Shown here one piece after another: positions 46,590-56,173 of a stretch of 64,000 nt of DNA. The notes below the pieces were generated by a model. It ran no database searches. It had not been told where the DNA came from and saw only the letters and a program-made list of their open reading frames with translations. Source of the stretch: an uncultured Pseudohongiella sp. (GTDB lineage: Bacteria; Pseudomonadota; Gammaproteobacteria; Pseudomonadales; Pseudohongiellaceae); contig OX638341.1 in assembly GCA_951812965.1 (NCBI GenBank), positions 1,842,438 to 1,906,437 on the forward strand, read 5' to 3'. The position numbers and the translations under genes are program-made. How positions within the stretch are numbered: position 1 is the stretch's first letter; every line of letters starts with the position of its first letter.

Positions 46590-48011
46590 GTGCCCGTGAA
46601 TCAAAAATTAAGATCCCTGCCTTCGGTCGACCGGGTGCTCAATGCGCCCGAACTTTCCGGGCTGATCGGGCAGTATGGCGCTCAGGCCTGCAAGATCGCG
46701 GCCCAGGCGGAACTCGCGCAATTGCGCGAGGCTTTGCAGGGGGGCGACGCGGATACGGAAGCCCTGGTGTCCGCGGCAGATTTTCCAGAAGCGATTTACG
46801 CGGCGGTGCGGCGCAGGGTGGCCGCGGAATTCAGCGCCTCGCTCAAGCCGGTGTTCAATCTCAGCGGCACTGTGGTGCATACCAATCTGGGCCGCTCGGC
46901 TCTGCCGGAAGAAGCCGTTCATGCCATGGCAATGGCGGCGGATGGCGCCTGCAACCTCGAATACGATCTTGAGGCGGGCCATCGCGGCGACCGCGATCAT
47001 CATCTGGAAGCGACTCTTTGCGAATTGACCGGCGCCGAAGCCGCCACCGTGGTCAACAACAATGCCGCCGCGGTGTTGCTGGTGCTGAACACGCTGGCTG
47101 CCGGGCGCGAAGTCGTGATTTCCCGCGGCGAACTCGTGGAGATCGGCGGTTCCTTCCGTATGCCCGAGATCATGCAAAGCGCCAATTGCATCCTCAGGGA
47201 AATCGGCACTACGAATCGCACTCATTTGCGCGACTACCGCGGCGCCATCAATGATAAAACCGCGTTGCTGATGAAGGTGCATACCAGCAATTACGAAGTG
47301 CGCGGCTTCACCAATTCAGTTGCCGGACGGGATTTGAGCGAACTGGCCCGCGAAAACGGGCTGCCTTTCGTACACGACCTCGGTTCGGGCACGCTGGTCG
47401 ACCTAGTGCGTTACGGATTGCCGCATGAGCCGACCGTCAACGAAGCGCTCGCCGAAGGCGTCGACCTGGTCACTTTCAGCGGCGACAAACTGCTCGGTGG
47501 ACCCCAGGCCGGAATAATCGTCGGTGAGCGTGAACTTGTGGACCGGGTGCGGCGCAATCCGCTGAAGCGAGCCTTGCGGGTCGACAAGATTACCATTGCC
47601 GCCTTGCGCGAAGTGCTGAATCTGTACAAGGACCCGCAACGGTTACCGTCCAGACTGCCCTTGCTGGCGGATCTGACCCGCTCGGCGGCGGAAATCCTCG
47701 CCCTCGGCGAGCGGCTGCTGAAACCCGTATCCGAAGCGCTCGGGCCTGCCGTCGAGGTTGCCCTGAGGGAATGCAAGAGCCAGATCGGCAGCGGCGCCTT
47801 GCCCCTCGAACGGCTCGAAAGCACCGCCTTGCAAATCACCCCCATCGCTTCGAGCGGCGGCAAGGACGCGGCCCTGCAGCAACTCGCCGGGCGCATGCGG
47901 GAATTGCCGCGGCCGGTAATCGGCAGGATTCGCGATGGCAGTCTCTTGTTCGATTTACGCTGCCTGCGCGATGAAGAGCGGTTTCTCGCTCAACTGCGCG
48001 AAGCGATGTGA
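46590..48011 (+). CDS. selA: L-seryl-tRNA(Sec) selenium transferase
   Basis: A 473-residue PLP enzyme that converts Ser-tRNA(Sec) to Sec-tRNA(Sec) using selenophosphate. The N terminus (LRSLPSVDRVL) matches SelA, followed by NLSGTVVHTNLGRSALP, the PLP lysine in VTFSGDKLLGGPQAGI, and RALRVDKITIAAL. No ATG fits; GTG 46590 or GTG 46596 begins the family N terminus, while the frame opens at 46530. Unlike in E. coli it is not paired with selB, which is 15 kb away on the other strand. Confidence 0.95.
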   Translation: MPVNQKLRSLPSVDRVLNAPELSGLIGQYGAQACKIAAQAELAQLREALQGGDADTEALVSAADFPEAIYAAVRRRVAAEFSASLKPVFNLSGTVVHTNLGRSALPEEAVHAMAMAADGACNLEYDLEAGHRGDRDHHLEATLCELTGAEAATVVNNNAAAVLLVLNTLAAGREVVISRGELVEIGGSFRMPEIMQSANCILREIGTTNRTHLRDYRGAINDKTALLMKVHTSNYEVRGFTNSVAGRDLSELARENGLPFVHDLGSGTLVDLVRYGLPHEPTVNEALAEGVDLVTFSGDKLLGGPQAGIIVGERELVDRVRRNPLKRALRVDKITIAALREVLNLYKDPQRLPSRLPLLADLTRSAAEILALGERLLKPVSEALGPAVEVALRECKSQIGSGALPLERLESTALQITPIASSGGKDAALQQLAGRMRELPRPVIGRIRDGSLLFDLRCLRDEERFLAQLREAM

Positions 48012-48063
48012 CCGGGTAACTCTTGATTTGCTGTTGCTCGTAGACCAGTACCGCTCCGGAGGA

Positions 48064-48117
48064 GATTCTGCGACTTCGCTTCGCTGCGCGCAGAATGACA
48101 GGGGGGGGGGGGGGGGG
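48064..48117. repeat. Dispersed repeat copy followed by a run of 17 G
   Basis: GATTCTGCGACTTCGCTTCG plus GCGCGCAGAATGACA (48064-48100) is the third copy of a dispersed imperfect palindrome, and it runs directly into an uninterrupted G17 tract (48101-48117). The tract lies between the selA stop and the 3' end of the convergent MFS gene, so it does not affect any reading frame. Confidence 0.85.
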
Positions 48118-48128
48118 ATTCGCGGAAA

Positions 48129-49358
48129 CTATTGGGCCTGATCGCGCAAGCGTGCGCCGGAAGCCACGCCGGTATTGCCGAAACCGACACCGATACGAAA
48201 ACTGATCAGGGACAAGAGCGAAGCAGTCAGCATGATGAACATCAGCGGATACGCGGTTCCGTTGTAGACCACCGCCACAAGTTGTGCCGCCAGCGCCGAA
48301 AGGGCCATCTGCAGGAATCCCGTAAGTCCCGAAGCGCTGCCCGCCAGTCGCGGGAACTCGTTGATGGCCGCTGCCTGCGCGTTCGGCAAGGTAATGCCGT
48401 TGCCGAGAACGGTCAGTGAAACCGGCGCGAACAATGCCAGCGGATGCATCCAACTCGTGAGTTGCAGGGCGAAGGCAAGGCAGATGCCGAAAATGGAAAT
48501 CGACATGCCGATCAGCATGAGTCGGTCGATATGCAGTCTCAGGCCGTAATGCCTGGCGATATAGCTTCCCGCCATGAAGCCGCAAGGCATCATGATGAAA
48601 TAGTAGCCGTACTCGTTGGCGGGCCGCTCGTACACTGAAACCAGGATTTCCGGGCCGGCGGCGATGAAACTGAAGAAAACGACCGAGACGAAGGCCACGC
48701 AAAAGGCATAGCCGGCGAACACGCGCGAGGACATCAGTTCGCCGAAGGTTCGCAACATCGAGCCTACGCCTTCGAAGGGCACTGGTTCCTTGAGCGTTTC
48801 CGGCAGGCTGAATCCGGTCATGAACAGCACTGTCATGCTGAGTACCGCGAACGCCGTACCTATGGACTCCCAGCCATACCGGACCAGCAATTCACCACCC
48901 ACCGCCGGTGAAATCATCGGAATCACGACCATTACCATGACCAGGGTCGCGATCACCCGGGCCGATTCGGCGGGACCATAGACGTCGCGAATGATGGCTC
49001 GCGCCAGCACCAGCCCGACGGCGGCGCCGAATGCCTGTACGAAGCGGCCGATGACGAGCAGTTCGATGGTTCCGGCCAGGGCGCATAGCAAGGAGCCGGC
49101 GGCACAGATGGACAGTCCGAGCAGGATGATCGGCCTGCGCCCATACTTGTCCGCCAGGGGTCCGTAGGTCAATGTGCCGAAGGCGATGGCTGCCATTGAC
49201 AAGCTCAGGGTCAACTGGGCGATGTCGTCGCTGACGGCGAAATCCTGCCGGATCACGGGGACCGCCGGCAACAGGATTTGCGTGGCGGAAGGTCCCAGCG
49301 CGGAAATCGCCGCAAGCAGGACGATCAGCCGCTTTGACAAATGTTTGCGGTCGCTCAC
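48129..49358 (-). CDS. MFS drug/metabolite exporter, Bcr/CflA family
   Basis: A 409-residue protein with 12 membrane helices. SATQILLPAVPVIRQDF in helix 1 and FGTLTYGPLADKYGRRPIILLGL after helix 2 are typical of the DHA1 Bcr/CflA group. It exports drugs or small metabolites with proton antiport. GTG 49358 (VSDRKHLSKRL) is a guess that avoids overlap with the upstream gene; no good ribosome site supports any start. It is the last gene of the co-directional MoxR cluster but probably separate. Confidence 0.85.
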   Translation of the reverse strand: MSDRKHLSKRLIVLLAAISALGPSATQILLPAVPVIRQDFAVSDDIAQLTLSLSMAAIAFGTLTYGPLADKYGRRPIILLGLSICAAGSLLCALAGTIELLVIGRFVQAFGAAVGLVLARAIIRDVYGPAESARVIATLVMVMVVIPMISPAVGGELLVRYGWESIGTAFAVLSMTVLFMTGFSLPETLKEPVPFEGVGSMLRTFGELMSSRVFAGYAFCVAFVSVVFFSFIAAGPEILVSVYERPANEYGYYFIMMPCGFMAGSYIARHYGLRLHIDRLMLIGMSISIFGICLAFALQLTSWMHPLALFAPVSLTVLGNGITLPNAQAAAINEFPRLAGSASGLTGFLQMALSALAAQLVAVVYNGTAYPLMFIMLTASLLSLISFRIGVGFGNTGVASGARLRDQAQ

Positions 49359-49392
49359 AGGTTTGCCGTGAAGTGGAAAAGGGGTGCGCCGA

Positions 49393-51462
49393 TCAATTTT
49401 CGGAAAACAGTTCCGGGTTGTTTTCCATGCGCCTGGCGCCGTTAGCAAGTATCACGCTTGAGCCGCGCAGGATCGAACGTTGCGCCTTGCTGATCTCGAA
49501 TCCGGGCCCGAAGGCCCGGGCTTGGAAAGCCCGGCTGGCCTCGCCGACGCCTTCGGCGGGAGCAGTATAGCACGACAGGTTTTCGCCTGATCTCGTGCGC
49601 AGGCAAACCGCGCCATCGTCCCCGGCTTCGAGCGGAAAGCCGTTTTCGTGTTCGCTGAAACGCGGCGAGGCGCGCAGGACATCGGCAAGTTCGCGCGAGA
49701 ACCCGCCGCCGGAAACGCGCAGACTGACCGGCAGTTCAATGCCCAGGCGGCGGCTAATTCCAGGGTCGGCGCGAAAGGCGTTGCCGAAATGTTCGAGCGC
49801 AATTTCGTAATCACCGAGCTTCCAGCGCGCATCGCCCATGCGCGCGGCCACACGAGCGCGCAACAGCGCTTCCTGAACCGGGAGTTCCGCCAGAGCGCGA
49901 GCGCCATGGTCTATCACGGCGTCTTCGTCTCCGTCTATTGCGGCGGCCTCGGCGAGCCAGGAGTGGTAGTAGCCGGCATTCAGTTCGAACGCGCCCGCTG
50001 CAAGAGCCTCATCGAGCGCGCGGCGCACGACGCCGGCGCCGATCATGCGCACGAGATCGGGCTCGATCCATTCCGGGATGTGCACATCGAGCGGAGCATA
50101 GGGCCGCAGCCGATTGAGCAGGATCTCGGGACGAGTGAACAATGAGGCTGCATAGCGTTCCGAGCGCCAGGCGGAAAACAACAGTCCCGCCGACCCGATC
50201 CGGGTCCGGAGGGCCGCAGCCCAGCCGGCGCCGGCCGCTTCCTCAAGACGCATCTGGTATTGCATGCGATTGGCAATGGCATTGATCAGCGCCGCCATGG
50301 CGTCTTTCTGGAAGTCGTCGGCGCTGTACGAGCCGTTGCGGTCGGGCTGGCTCAGCGCGGTCGCCGAGAGAATAGCGGCGTCTTCGGCATAGCCCGCGAG
50401 TAACATGAATGCAGCGCTGACCATGTAATGTTCGGCGCGGTTCATGACGCCGACGATGGGCTTCTGGTTTTCGCGCCAGATCAGCATGCGGTCGAGCGCC
50501 GCGCGAGCATCGATGAAACGGCCCTGGCTCATGGTCAGATAAAGTTTATAGACCCAGGGGTCGGCGACGCTGTCGGGGTTCAGGTTGCGGGTGGCGCGGT
50601 CGAGATAGTCTTCAGCGGCATCCATCCGCAACAGCGACAAGGCAACTTCCGAGGCGTTCGTCAGATAAACGGTATCGCCGGCGCCTGACTGGGCGGCGAG
50701 ATTTTCGTCTTCGCTGATCGCCCGATTGCAGACGGCCATGGAATCGACCGGCGCCAGGCTCGCCAGTTCCACCGCGCACAAGGTATTCCAGGCGCGCGCC
50801 CGCTCGCGTTCGTTCTCGCTGTTCTCCAGCACGGCCAACGCGCTGGCGCGGGCGGCGTCGTATTGCTTGAGCTTGAGTAGCGGCCAGCCGCGGAAGGATT
50901 CGATGTCCTGGCCGTAGATCTCCTCGATCCTGTCCAGATATTCGAGCGCGCGCTGCTGATCGCCCATGAGTTGATGCACGTTCGACAACTGGCTCAAGGT
51001 CAGGTAATGCCACTGGATGTTGCCCGACTCCACCGCCTCGTTGATATCCGCATAGCCGGTCAGGCTTTCGGCGCGATTGAGATGAAACAGGGCGCGGGCC
51101 AGATTGCCTTCCGCGGTGTACAGCACTTCCGCGTAGGAAAATTGCGCCGCCGGGGAATCCGGTTGCAGGCGAATCCATTCCTCGCCGAGTTCCCTCGCCC
51201 GCACGTTTTCCTCGAGTGCAAGAGCGTCGCAGATTTCCAGTGCGCGCGGATTCTTGATATCGGTAAATCCGAAACAACTGAAAGACTGGACGATCTCGAT
51301 ATCGCCGAGACCGGGCGCTGAGTCATCCTGAGCCAGGGCGGCAAAGCCGGCGCACGACAGCGCCCAGCCCAGCAACAGGGCCGCGATCCCGCGCCGCGGC
51401 GGGCCAGCGTCAGGCAAGCGTACTGCCGGCCAGACGCTCCATGGGTTCGCGCATATTGTCAT
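49393..51462 (-). CDS. Large exported TPR-like repeat protein of the MoxR operon
   Basis: A 689-residue, mainly alpha-helical protein. After an N-terminal hydrophobic segment (LLLGWALSCAGFAALAQ) come repeated helix pairs with TPR-like spacing (QFSYAEVLYTAEGNLARALFHLNRAE, LSQLSNVHQLMGDQQRALEYLDRI, KLGDYEIALEHFGNAFRADP). The proposed ATG 51462 overlaps the end of moxR by 53 bp, so it belongs to that operon. TPR proteins accompany some MoxR operons and are thought to act as periplasmic scaffolds; the exact role is unknown. Confidence 0.75.
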   Translation of the reverse strand: MTICANPWSVWPAVRLPDAGPPRRGIAALLLGWALSCAGFAALAQDDSAPGLGDIEIVQSFSCFGFTDIKNPRALEICDALALEENVRARELGEEWIRLQPDSPAAQFSYAEVLYTAEGNLARALFHLNRAESLTGYADINEAVESGNIQWHYLTLSQLSNVHQLMGDQQRALEYLDRIEEIYGQDIESFRGWPLLKLKQYDAARASALAVLENSENERERARAWNTLCAVELASLAPVDSMAVCNRAISEDENLAAQSGAGDTVYLTNASEVALSLLRMDAAEDYLDRATRNLNPDSVADPWVYKLYLTMSQGRFIDARAALDRMLIWRENQKPIVGVMNRAEHYMVSAAFMLLAGYAEDAAILSATALSQPDRNGSYSADDFQKDAMAALINAIANRMQYQMRLEEAAGAGWAAALRTRIGSAGLLFSAWRSERYAASLFTRPEILLNRLRPYAPLDVHIPEWIEPDLVRMIGAGVVRRALDEALAAGAFELNAGYYHSWLAEAAAIDGDEDAVIDHGARALAELPVQEALLRARVAARMGDARWKLGDYEIALEHFGNAFRADPGISRRLGIELPVSLRVSGGGFSRELADVLRASPRFSEHENGFPLEAGDDGAVCLRTRSGENLSCYTAPAEGVGEASRAFQARAFGPGFEISKAQRSILRGSSVILANGARRMENNPELFSEN

Positions 51463-52444
51463 GCAATATCCTGTTCAGGTCGGCCACTCCGGGCGCGAGT
51501 TCGATGCGGTGACCCAGCACTCGGGGCAGCAACAGTTCAATGTCCTCGGCGCTGACGAAATTACGGCCGCGCAACGCGGCGGCGACTTGCAGCGCCGGCA
51601 GCATAAGCACCAGCGAACGCGTCGAATTGCCTTGCAACACCCGTTCGTCGTCGCGCAGGTTGCGCGAAATGTCGACCAGGGTGGACTTGACCACATCCGC
51701 TATCGCCACTTCGCGGTCAATGGCGGCGCGGCTGTTCAGGAGTTCGTCGCGTGTCACCGCCGAACCGCCGCCGGTCGTGTCGCGGCGGCTTTGCCAGGTC
51801 TCGAGTACTTCGAGTTCCGACTTGCGGTCGATATGTTCCATGCTGATCTTGAACAGAAAGCGATCGAGTTGGGGCACCGGCAGTGGGTAGGTGCCGACCA
51901 GGTCGAGCGGATTCTGGGTCGCGATGACGAAAAACAACTCGTCCAGCGGATAGGTCACGTTGTCGACGGTGACCTGTTTCTCGCCCATTGCCTCGAGCAT
52001 GGCCGCCTGGACCTTGGGCGAGGTGCGATTGATCTCGTCCGCCAGCACGACGTGGGCGAAAATCGGGCCGTGGCGGAAATGAAAGGCGTTACTCGCACTG
52101 TCGAAGACCGGTACGCCGGTAACGTCCGAAGGCAGCAGGTCGGGAGTGAACTGGATTCGGCGGAAAGGCGCGATAAAATGTTCGAAATCGCGGTCGTCGC
52201 CGATGGCCTCGCCAAGCGCCTTGGCCAGTGTGGTCTTGCCGGAACCGGGGAAATCCTCAAGCAGCACATGGCCGTCGGCGATCAGCGCAATGATGACGAG
52301 TTCGATCACATCGTCACGGCCAATCACCTGGTTTCGCACTACATCGCGCAGGCGCTGCAGTACGCCGATGGCGGTTTCCAGGTTTGCGCCCGTGTCCTCC
52401 CCAACCTCGTCTTGCGGAGCTTGCATAGCCGAATCCCAATTCAT
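51410..52444 (-). CDS. MoxR-family AAA+ ATPase
   Basis: A 344-residue ATPase with Walker A DFPGSGKTTL, Walker B VVLADEINR, sensor 1 FVIATQNP and the MoxR lid region. MoxR proteins act as chaperones for metal insertion or assembly of VWA-type or envelope complexes. It lies 27 bp after the transglutaminase gene and overlaps the TPR gene, in a four-gene operon. No VWA-domain protein is encoded in the cluster, unlike the classical MoxR/VWA pairs. Confidence 0.92.
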   Translation of the reverse strand: MNWDSAMQAPQDEVGEDTGANLETAIGVLQRLRDVVRNQVIGRDDVIELVIIALIADGHVLLEDFPGSGKTTLAKALGEAIGDDRDFEHFIAPFRRIQFTPDLLPSDVTGVPVFDSASNAFHFRHGPIFAHVVLADEINRTSPKVQAAMLEAMGEKQVTVDNVTYPLDELFFVIATQNPLDLVGTYPLPVPQLDRFLFKISMEHIDRKSELEVLETWQSRRDTTGGGSAVTRDELLNSRAAIDREVAIADVVKSTLVDISRNLRDDERVLQGNSTRSLVLMLPALQVAAALRGRNFVSAEDIELLLPRVLGHRIELAPGVADLNRILHDNMREPMERLAGSTLA

Positions 52445-52471
52445 GTGGCGCTGTTCCTCAAAGGCTGAAAA

Positions 52472-54598
52472 TTATCTGGCGCGAAGCCAGGAAAACGGAT
52501 TCAGAATGGCCACAATCCGATACCCGGCACCGGTGTTTCCGCGAATCTCGCTACCGAGCCGCCGGCGCATGCCGTTCCAGTCCTCGATGTCCAGACGTGG
52601 CGGCCGCTCGCCCAGGGCATGCGCCAGATGCCATGCGGTCAAGGCTTCCAGCGCCGGCGCCGTTGCGCCTGCACGACGCGCGAACGCCTCACGGCTTTCG
52701 CCGAAGCGGCGGCGGATTCCCACGGCGGCAAGCCGGTCGAGGGCGGCGCGATAGCTGAGCCGGTGTTGTGCGCCCAGGCCGGCTGCCGCCGGAATCCAGA
52801 GGCGGTAGATCTTGACTCCATAGCCCGCCAGCACCAGGGCCGCAAGCAGGGCCGGCAAGGCGCCGAGCACGAGTTGCCAGTTGATCGTAAGGCCCGCCTG
52901 TTCCTGCAGGAACTCCTCGAAAGCCGCTTCGCCGCGCAACATGTCGCCGAGCAATTGCTGCAGTTCGTTTTGCGGATCGGTAGTCATGTCGACCAGGGTG
53001 CGCTGGGGCGCTGGATCGACGATAACCCAGCCGTAGCCCTCGAAATAGATTTCCGGCCACGCATGTCCGTGAATCGCCTGGATGAGCAGCGATGACCCGC
53101 CCGCGCGATTGGCCGCCGGCACCGAATAGCCGATGCCGACCCGGGCCGGAATGCCGAGACTGCGCAACATGTAGGTCGAGGCGAAAGCGAAATGCATGCA
53201 ATAGCCGGTCAGGTCGCCGAACAGGAACGAAGCCGCAGGGTCTTCGGAGTACGCGTGTTCATTGGCAAGGCTGTAGATGCCGTTGCGGTCCAGGTAGCTC
53301 TTGACTGCCCAGGCGCGGGCGAATGGATCCGCGGCGTATTGCGGCCGCAGACCGCCAATTATTTCCCGCGCCAGTTCGCCGTAGCGCGGATCGTCGGGCA
53401 AGCGCAAATATTCCTGCCGGACCTCCTCGGGCCAGTCCGGGTCACCGGCCTGCCTGCCGAGCATTTCGTTCAGGTCGAACTCGGGCACGAGCGAATGCGC
53501 ATCCCAGGTGCGCTTGAAGCGCAGATTGTTGGGATTGGGGGCGTTCTCGAAAGCGATCGGCGCATCGAGCCCGAAAGGCGAGCGATGCGGCACCAGGGTG
53601 CCGATGGTGGCGCTGACGAGTCTGCGGCCTTCGCTGCTTACCACTTCCCGCGCAGGCGCCCCGGGGGCCGGAATCAGATCGCGGTCCATGTCCGGATTCG
53701 AGGTGAAATCGAGCATGTAACCGTTCCATTGGGAATAGGCCGATTCGCGGAAATAGTAGGCGCCGCCGCCAGGTTCGTAGTCGTCCCGGAAAACAACGAC
53801 GGCGACCGGCGCCTGCTTGTTTTCGGTATTGTTTTCGCCGTCGTGGAATGGATTCTCCCTGCGTTGGGCGCTGTTTCCCGTCAGGCCCAGATCGTCGGTC
53901 ATTTGCGGCGTCGGCAGGCCGAAGGTCTGCACGTAGCCGATCAGGGACAGGCAAAGCAGGCCGAAAAGCGCGAAATGATAGGGCAAGCGGCGCCGGTTCT
54001 CTTCCACCAGCAACAGCGCCGACAAACACATCACCGCGCCGCAGCCGAGCACGAGCAGGACGGTTGCGGGGTCGAGACCCCGGCTCAAGGCGAAATCACC
54101 GAGGAAGAAGGGCCGGTTGATCATGCCGTTGCGATGGGCCGAGAGGATGATGACGAAGCCGGTGGCGACAAACAACACTTCGATAATGCCGCCGGCGCTG
54201 CTGCGTACGGCCAACACGCGCAGCGCGCCGGTCAGGGCAAAACTGAAACTGAGCCATTTGACGCCTTCCGCCAGATGGAAAGCGGCGACGGGGCCGAACA
54301 GCGTGGCGAGGAGATTGCTGCCGGTGATAATGCCGGCGGCGATCATGCCCATTGCCGCCAGTAATGCGGCCGCGAGCAGGATCACGGTAGTGCGCAGCCG
54401 CTTGAGCAGACTGTCTCGTTCCTGCAATCCGACGAGTAAGCAGGCAGCAATGCAGCCGGCGACCGCCGCGAAAGAGCCGGTGCTGACCGTCAGCGAAAGG
54501 CTCAGCAGCCAGTAGCTGCCGGCGATGATTACCGCGCGGGCCAGCGCCGGCAGAAGGCCTTGCCGTCCAGGAGTCTGAAAATCCGCCAATTGCGTCAT
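52472..54598 (-). CDS. TgpA-like membrane transglutaminase (DUF3488 plus transglutaminase-like domain)
   Basis: A 708-residue protein. The N-terminal about 200 residues form several membrane helices (the DUF3488 part); the periplasmic domain carries the transglutaminase triad region: DLTGYCMHFAFASTYMLRSLGIPARVGIGY (Cys), GHAWPEIYFEGYGWVIVDP (His, Asp). A further helix and a DUF4129-like cytoplasmic tail follow. ATG 54598 lies 4 bp after the DUF58 stop. Relatives such as Pseudomonas TgpA are periplasmic transglutaminases of unknown substrate. Confidence 0.88.
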   Translation of the reverse strand: MTQLADFQTPGRQGLLPALARAVIIAGSYWLLSLSLTVSTGSFAAVAGCIAACLLVGLQERDSLLKRLRTTVILLAAALLAAMGMIAAGIITGSNLLATLFGPVAAFHLAEGVKWLSFSFALTGALRVLAVRSSAGGIIEVLFVATGFVIILSAHRNGMINRPFFLGDFALSRGLDPATVLLVLGCGAVMCLSALLLVEENRRRLPYHFALFGLLCLSLIGYVQTFGLPTPQMTDDLGLTGNSAQRRENPFHDGENNTENKQAPVAVVVFRDDYEPGGGAYYFRESAYSQWNGYMLDFTSNPDMDRDLIPAPGAPAREVVSSEGRRLVSATIGTLVPHRSPFGLDAPIAFENAPNPNNLRFKRTWDAHSLVPEFDLNEMLGRQAGDPDWPEEVRQEYLRLPDDPRYGELAREIIGGLRPQYAADPFARAWAVKSYLDRNGIYSLANEHAYSEDPAASFLFGDLTGYCMHFAFASTYMLRSLGIPARVGIGYSVPAANRAGGSSLLIQAIHGHAWPEIYFEGYGWVIVDPAPQRTLVDMTTDPQNELQQLLGDMLRGEAAFEEFLQEQAGLTINWQLVLGALPALLAALVLAGYGVKIYRLWIPAAAGLGAQHRLSYRAALDRLAAVGIRRRFGESREAFARRAGATAPALEALTAWHLAHALGERPPRLDIEDWNGMRRRLGSEIRGNTGAGYRIVAILNPFSWLRAR

Positions 54599-54602
54599 CC
54601 GG

Positions 54603-55973
54603 TCAGATCTTGCGCAACTTATCGTCGTAACAGGTTCCCGTGGTCCGGTCCACCAGGACGACAGACTCAACCGTGGGCCCCAACTGTCGGCATAATACCA
54701 GCAATTCCTCACGCGAACTGCCGTCGCCCCCGTCTCTATGGCCTTCACCAGGGCTCATTGGCAGGTGGGGGCGAGGCATGCCTCGCCCGCGGTTTTGGCT
54801 GCCTTCATGACTTCGTTTTGCCGGCCGCAGCAACAAACGCCTCCAAGCCGGGCGCCGCCTGGTTTCTCCCATTCCGTCGGTCGCCAGCACCAGCGAGAAT
54901 CGGCCGCGAAATGCGCCGCCTCCCAGCCCGGTCAGTCCGGCAACCGTCCCGGCCGATGCAAAGACGATGCAGTGCGTGGCGCCGCGCTGATCGGCAGCCG
55001 CCAGGAAGCGTTCGAGACCCGGCGCATGAGGCTGCCCGAGCGCGCGGGAGCGCGCCACTGCCCGCAGCGACGATTCAAGATCGCCGCAAGGCGATTCGGT
55101 GCCGTCGGCGGAGAATTGCCAGTCGTCGCCGAAAGCACCGGACTCGAGCGCCGCCCGCGCCACCGCCGCGGCGGCCTCGTCGCCGGGCCCCGCAAGCAGG
55201 TAGGCCAGGATTCGCTTGCCATGAGCCACGCTGCGCTCGCGCAAGCGCACGTTCAACTGCCGGGTGCGGGCATAGTTCTTCCAGAGGATGTCGCGCACCG
55301 AATCTCCCGCCACATAAGGCCTGATTTCCATGCGGTCGCCCACAGGTTCGCCGCTTTGCCTGGGCATGCCGTCCTCGGCGGAAAGCGAATGTAACAGGGG
55401 CAGATTCCGTAAGGTGTTGGTTCGCGGCAACACGTAACATTCCCGTTCTCGCCGGGCCCGCCAGGAATACCGGCACAGGCCGAGCACGTCGGATACCTCG
55501 AATCGCCGCGTCACATGGCTGGTCAGGCAACGCAGCCGCGGCGTGATCTCTTCTTCCAGATTCTCGTCCGGGGCGATTCGGATGCGATTGTCGATCTGGT
55601 CCGGGAATTGCCAGGACCATTGCAGGCGCACCAGCGGCAACAGCCCGACCGGCGGTAATGTGAATCCGGTCTGGTTGGGAAATCCGGCCTCGAAGACCAT
55701 GCCGTTGCCCGGCCCCCGCTCCGGGTTGTTTCCCGTTTCGCGCTGGATGCGGCGCTGCAGGATCAACCCGCAGATGACCACCGAAAACAGGCAACTCAGC
55801 AGGATCGCCAGCGCGCTTATCCCGAGCGCAAACACCATCAGGTCCATGGCGCCGTAGCCGAAGAAGCGCAGCGCCAGCGCAATGCAAAGCAGCGCAACGG
55901 CGCCCCGCGCCGTCAGCGGAAACGGCCCGGCCAGGGCGCGCAACTGGGTCTTGACGGAGTTAATGAGTTTCAC
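54603..55973 (-). CDS. DUF58 protein of the MoxR operon, C-terminal segment altered by a REP insertion
   Basis: A 456-residue protein with two N-terminal membrane helices and a DUF58 core (YVAGDSVRDILWKNYARTRQLNVRLRE is the conserved block). It is first gene of the operon with the transglutaminase, MoxR and TPR genes. GTG 55973 is the likely start. Near residues 395-402 a 20-bp REP-like palindrome is translated as RGRGMPRPH within a basic, low-complexity stretch, followed by a tail of 55 residues. The frame stays open, so the protein may be functional with an enlarged C terminus. Confidence 0.85.
   Translation of the reverse strand: MKLINSVKTQLRALAGPFPLTARGAVALLCIALALRFFGYGAMDLMVFALGISALAILLSCLFSVVICGLILQRRIQRETGNNPERGPGNGMVFEAGFPNQTGFTLPPVGLLPLVRLQWSWQFPDQIDNRIRIAPDENLEEEITPRLRCLTSHVTRRFEVSDVLGLCRYSWRARRERECYVLPRTNTLRNLPLLHSLSAEDGMPRQSGEPVGDRMEIRPYVAGDSVRDILWKNYARTRQLNVRLRERSVAHGKRILAYLLAGPGDEAAAAVARAALESGAFGDDWQFSADGTESPCGDLESSLRAVARSRALGQPHAPGLERFLAAADQRGATHCIVFASAGTVAGLTGLGGGAFRGRFSLVLATDGMGETRRRPAWRRLLLRPAKRSHEGSQNRGRGMPRPHLPMSPGEGHRDGGDGSSREELLVLCRQLGPTVESVVLVDRTTGTCYDDKLRKI
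54769..54788. repeat. REP-like palindrome inside the DUF58 reading frame
   Basis: GGGCGAGGCATGCCTCGCCC, identical to 9017-9036 and 33234-33253, lies inside the 3' part of the DUF58 gene without breaking its frame. The GTAG head is absent (CGCG follows). Confidence 0.85.
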
Positions 55974-56173
55974 CTCAAACCAGCAGCCTATACGGTTTTG
56001 AGTGGATGCAGGTATTCGCTCAGCCCGGTCAAAGGAACGATTTCTCTAGCGATCATGCACCAGGAAATAATGCAATAACTGCACAATTTGCAATTACTAT
56101 TTGCAATTTGTGCAAATTGTATGGGTGAACAGTCACTCCCTTCCGCGCTTCAATGAAATAGTGTTCCCCACAG

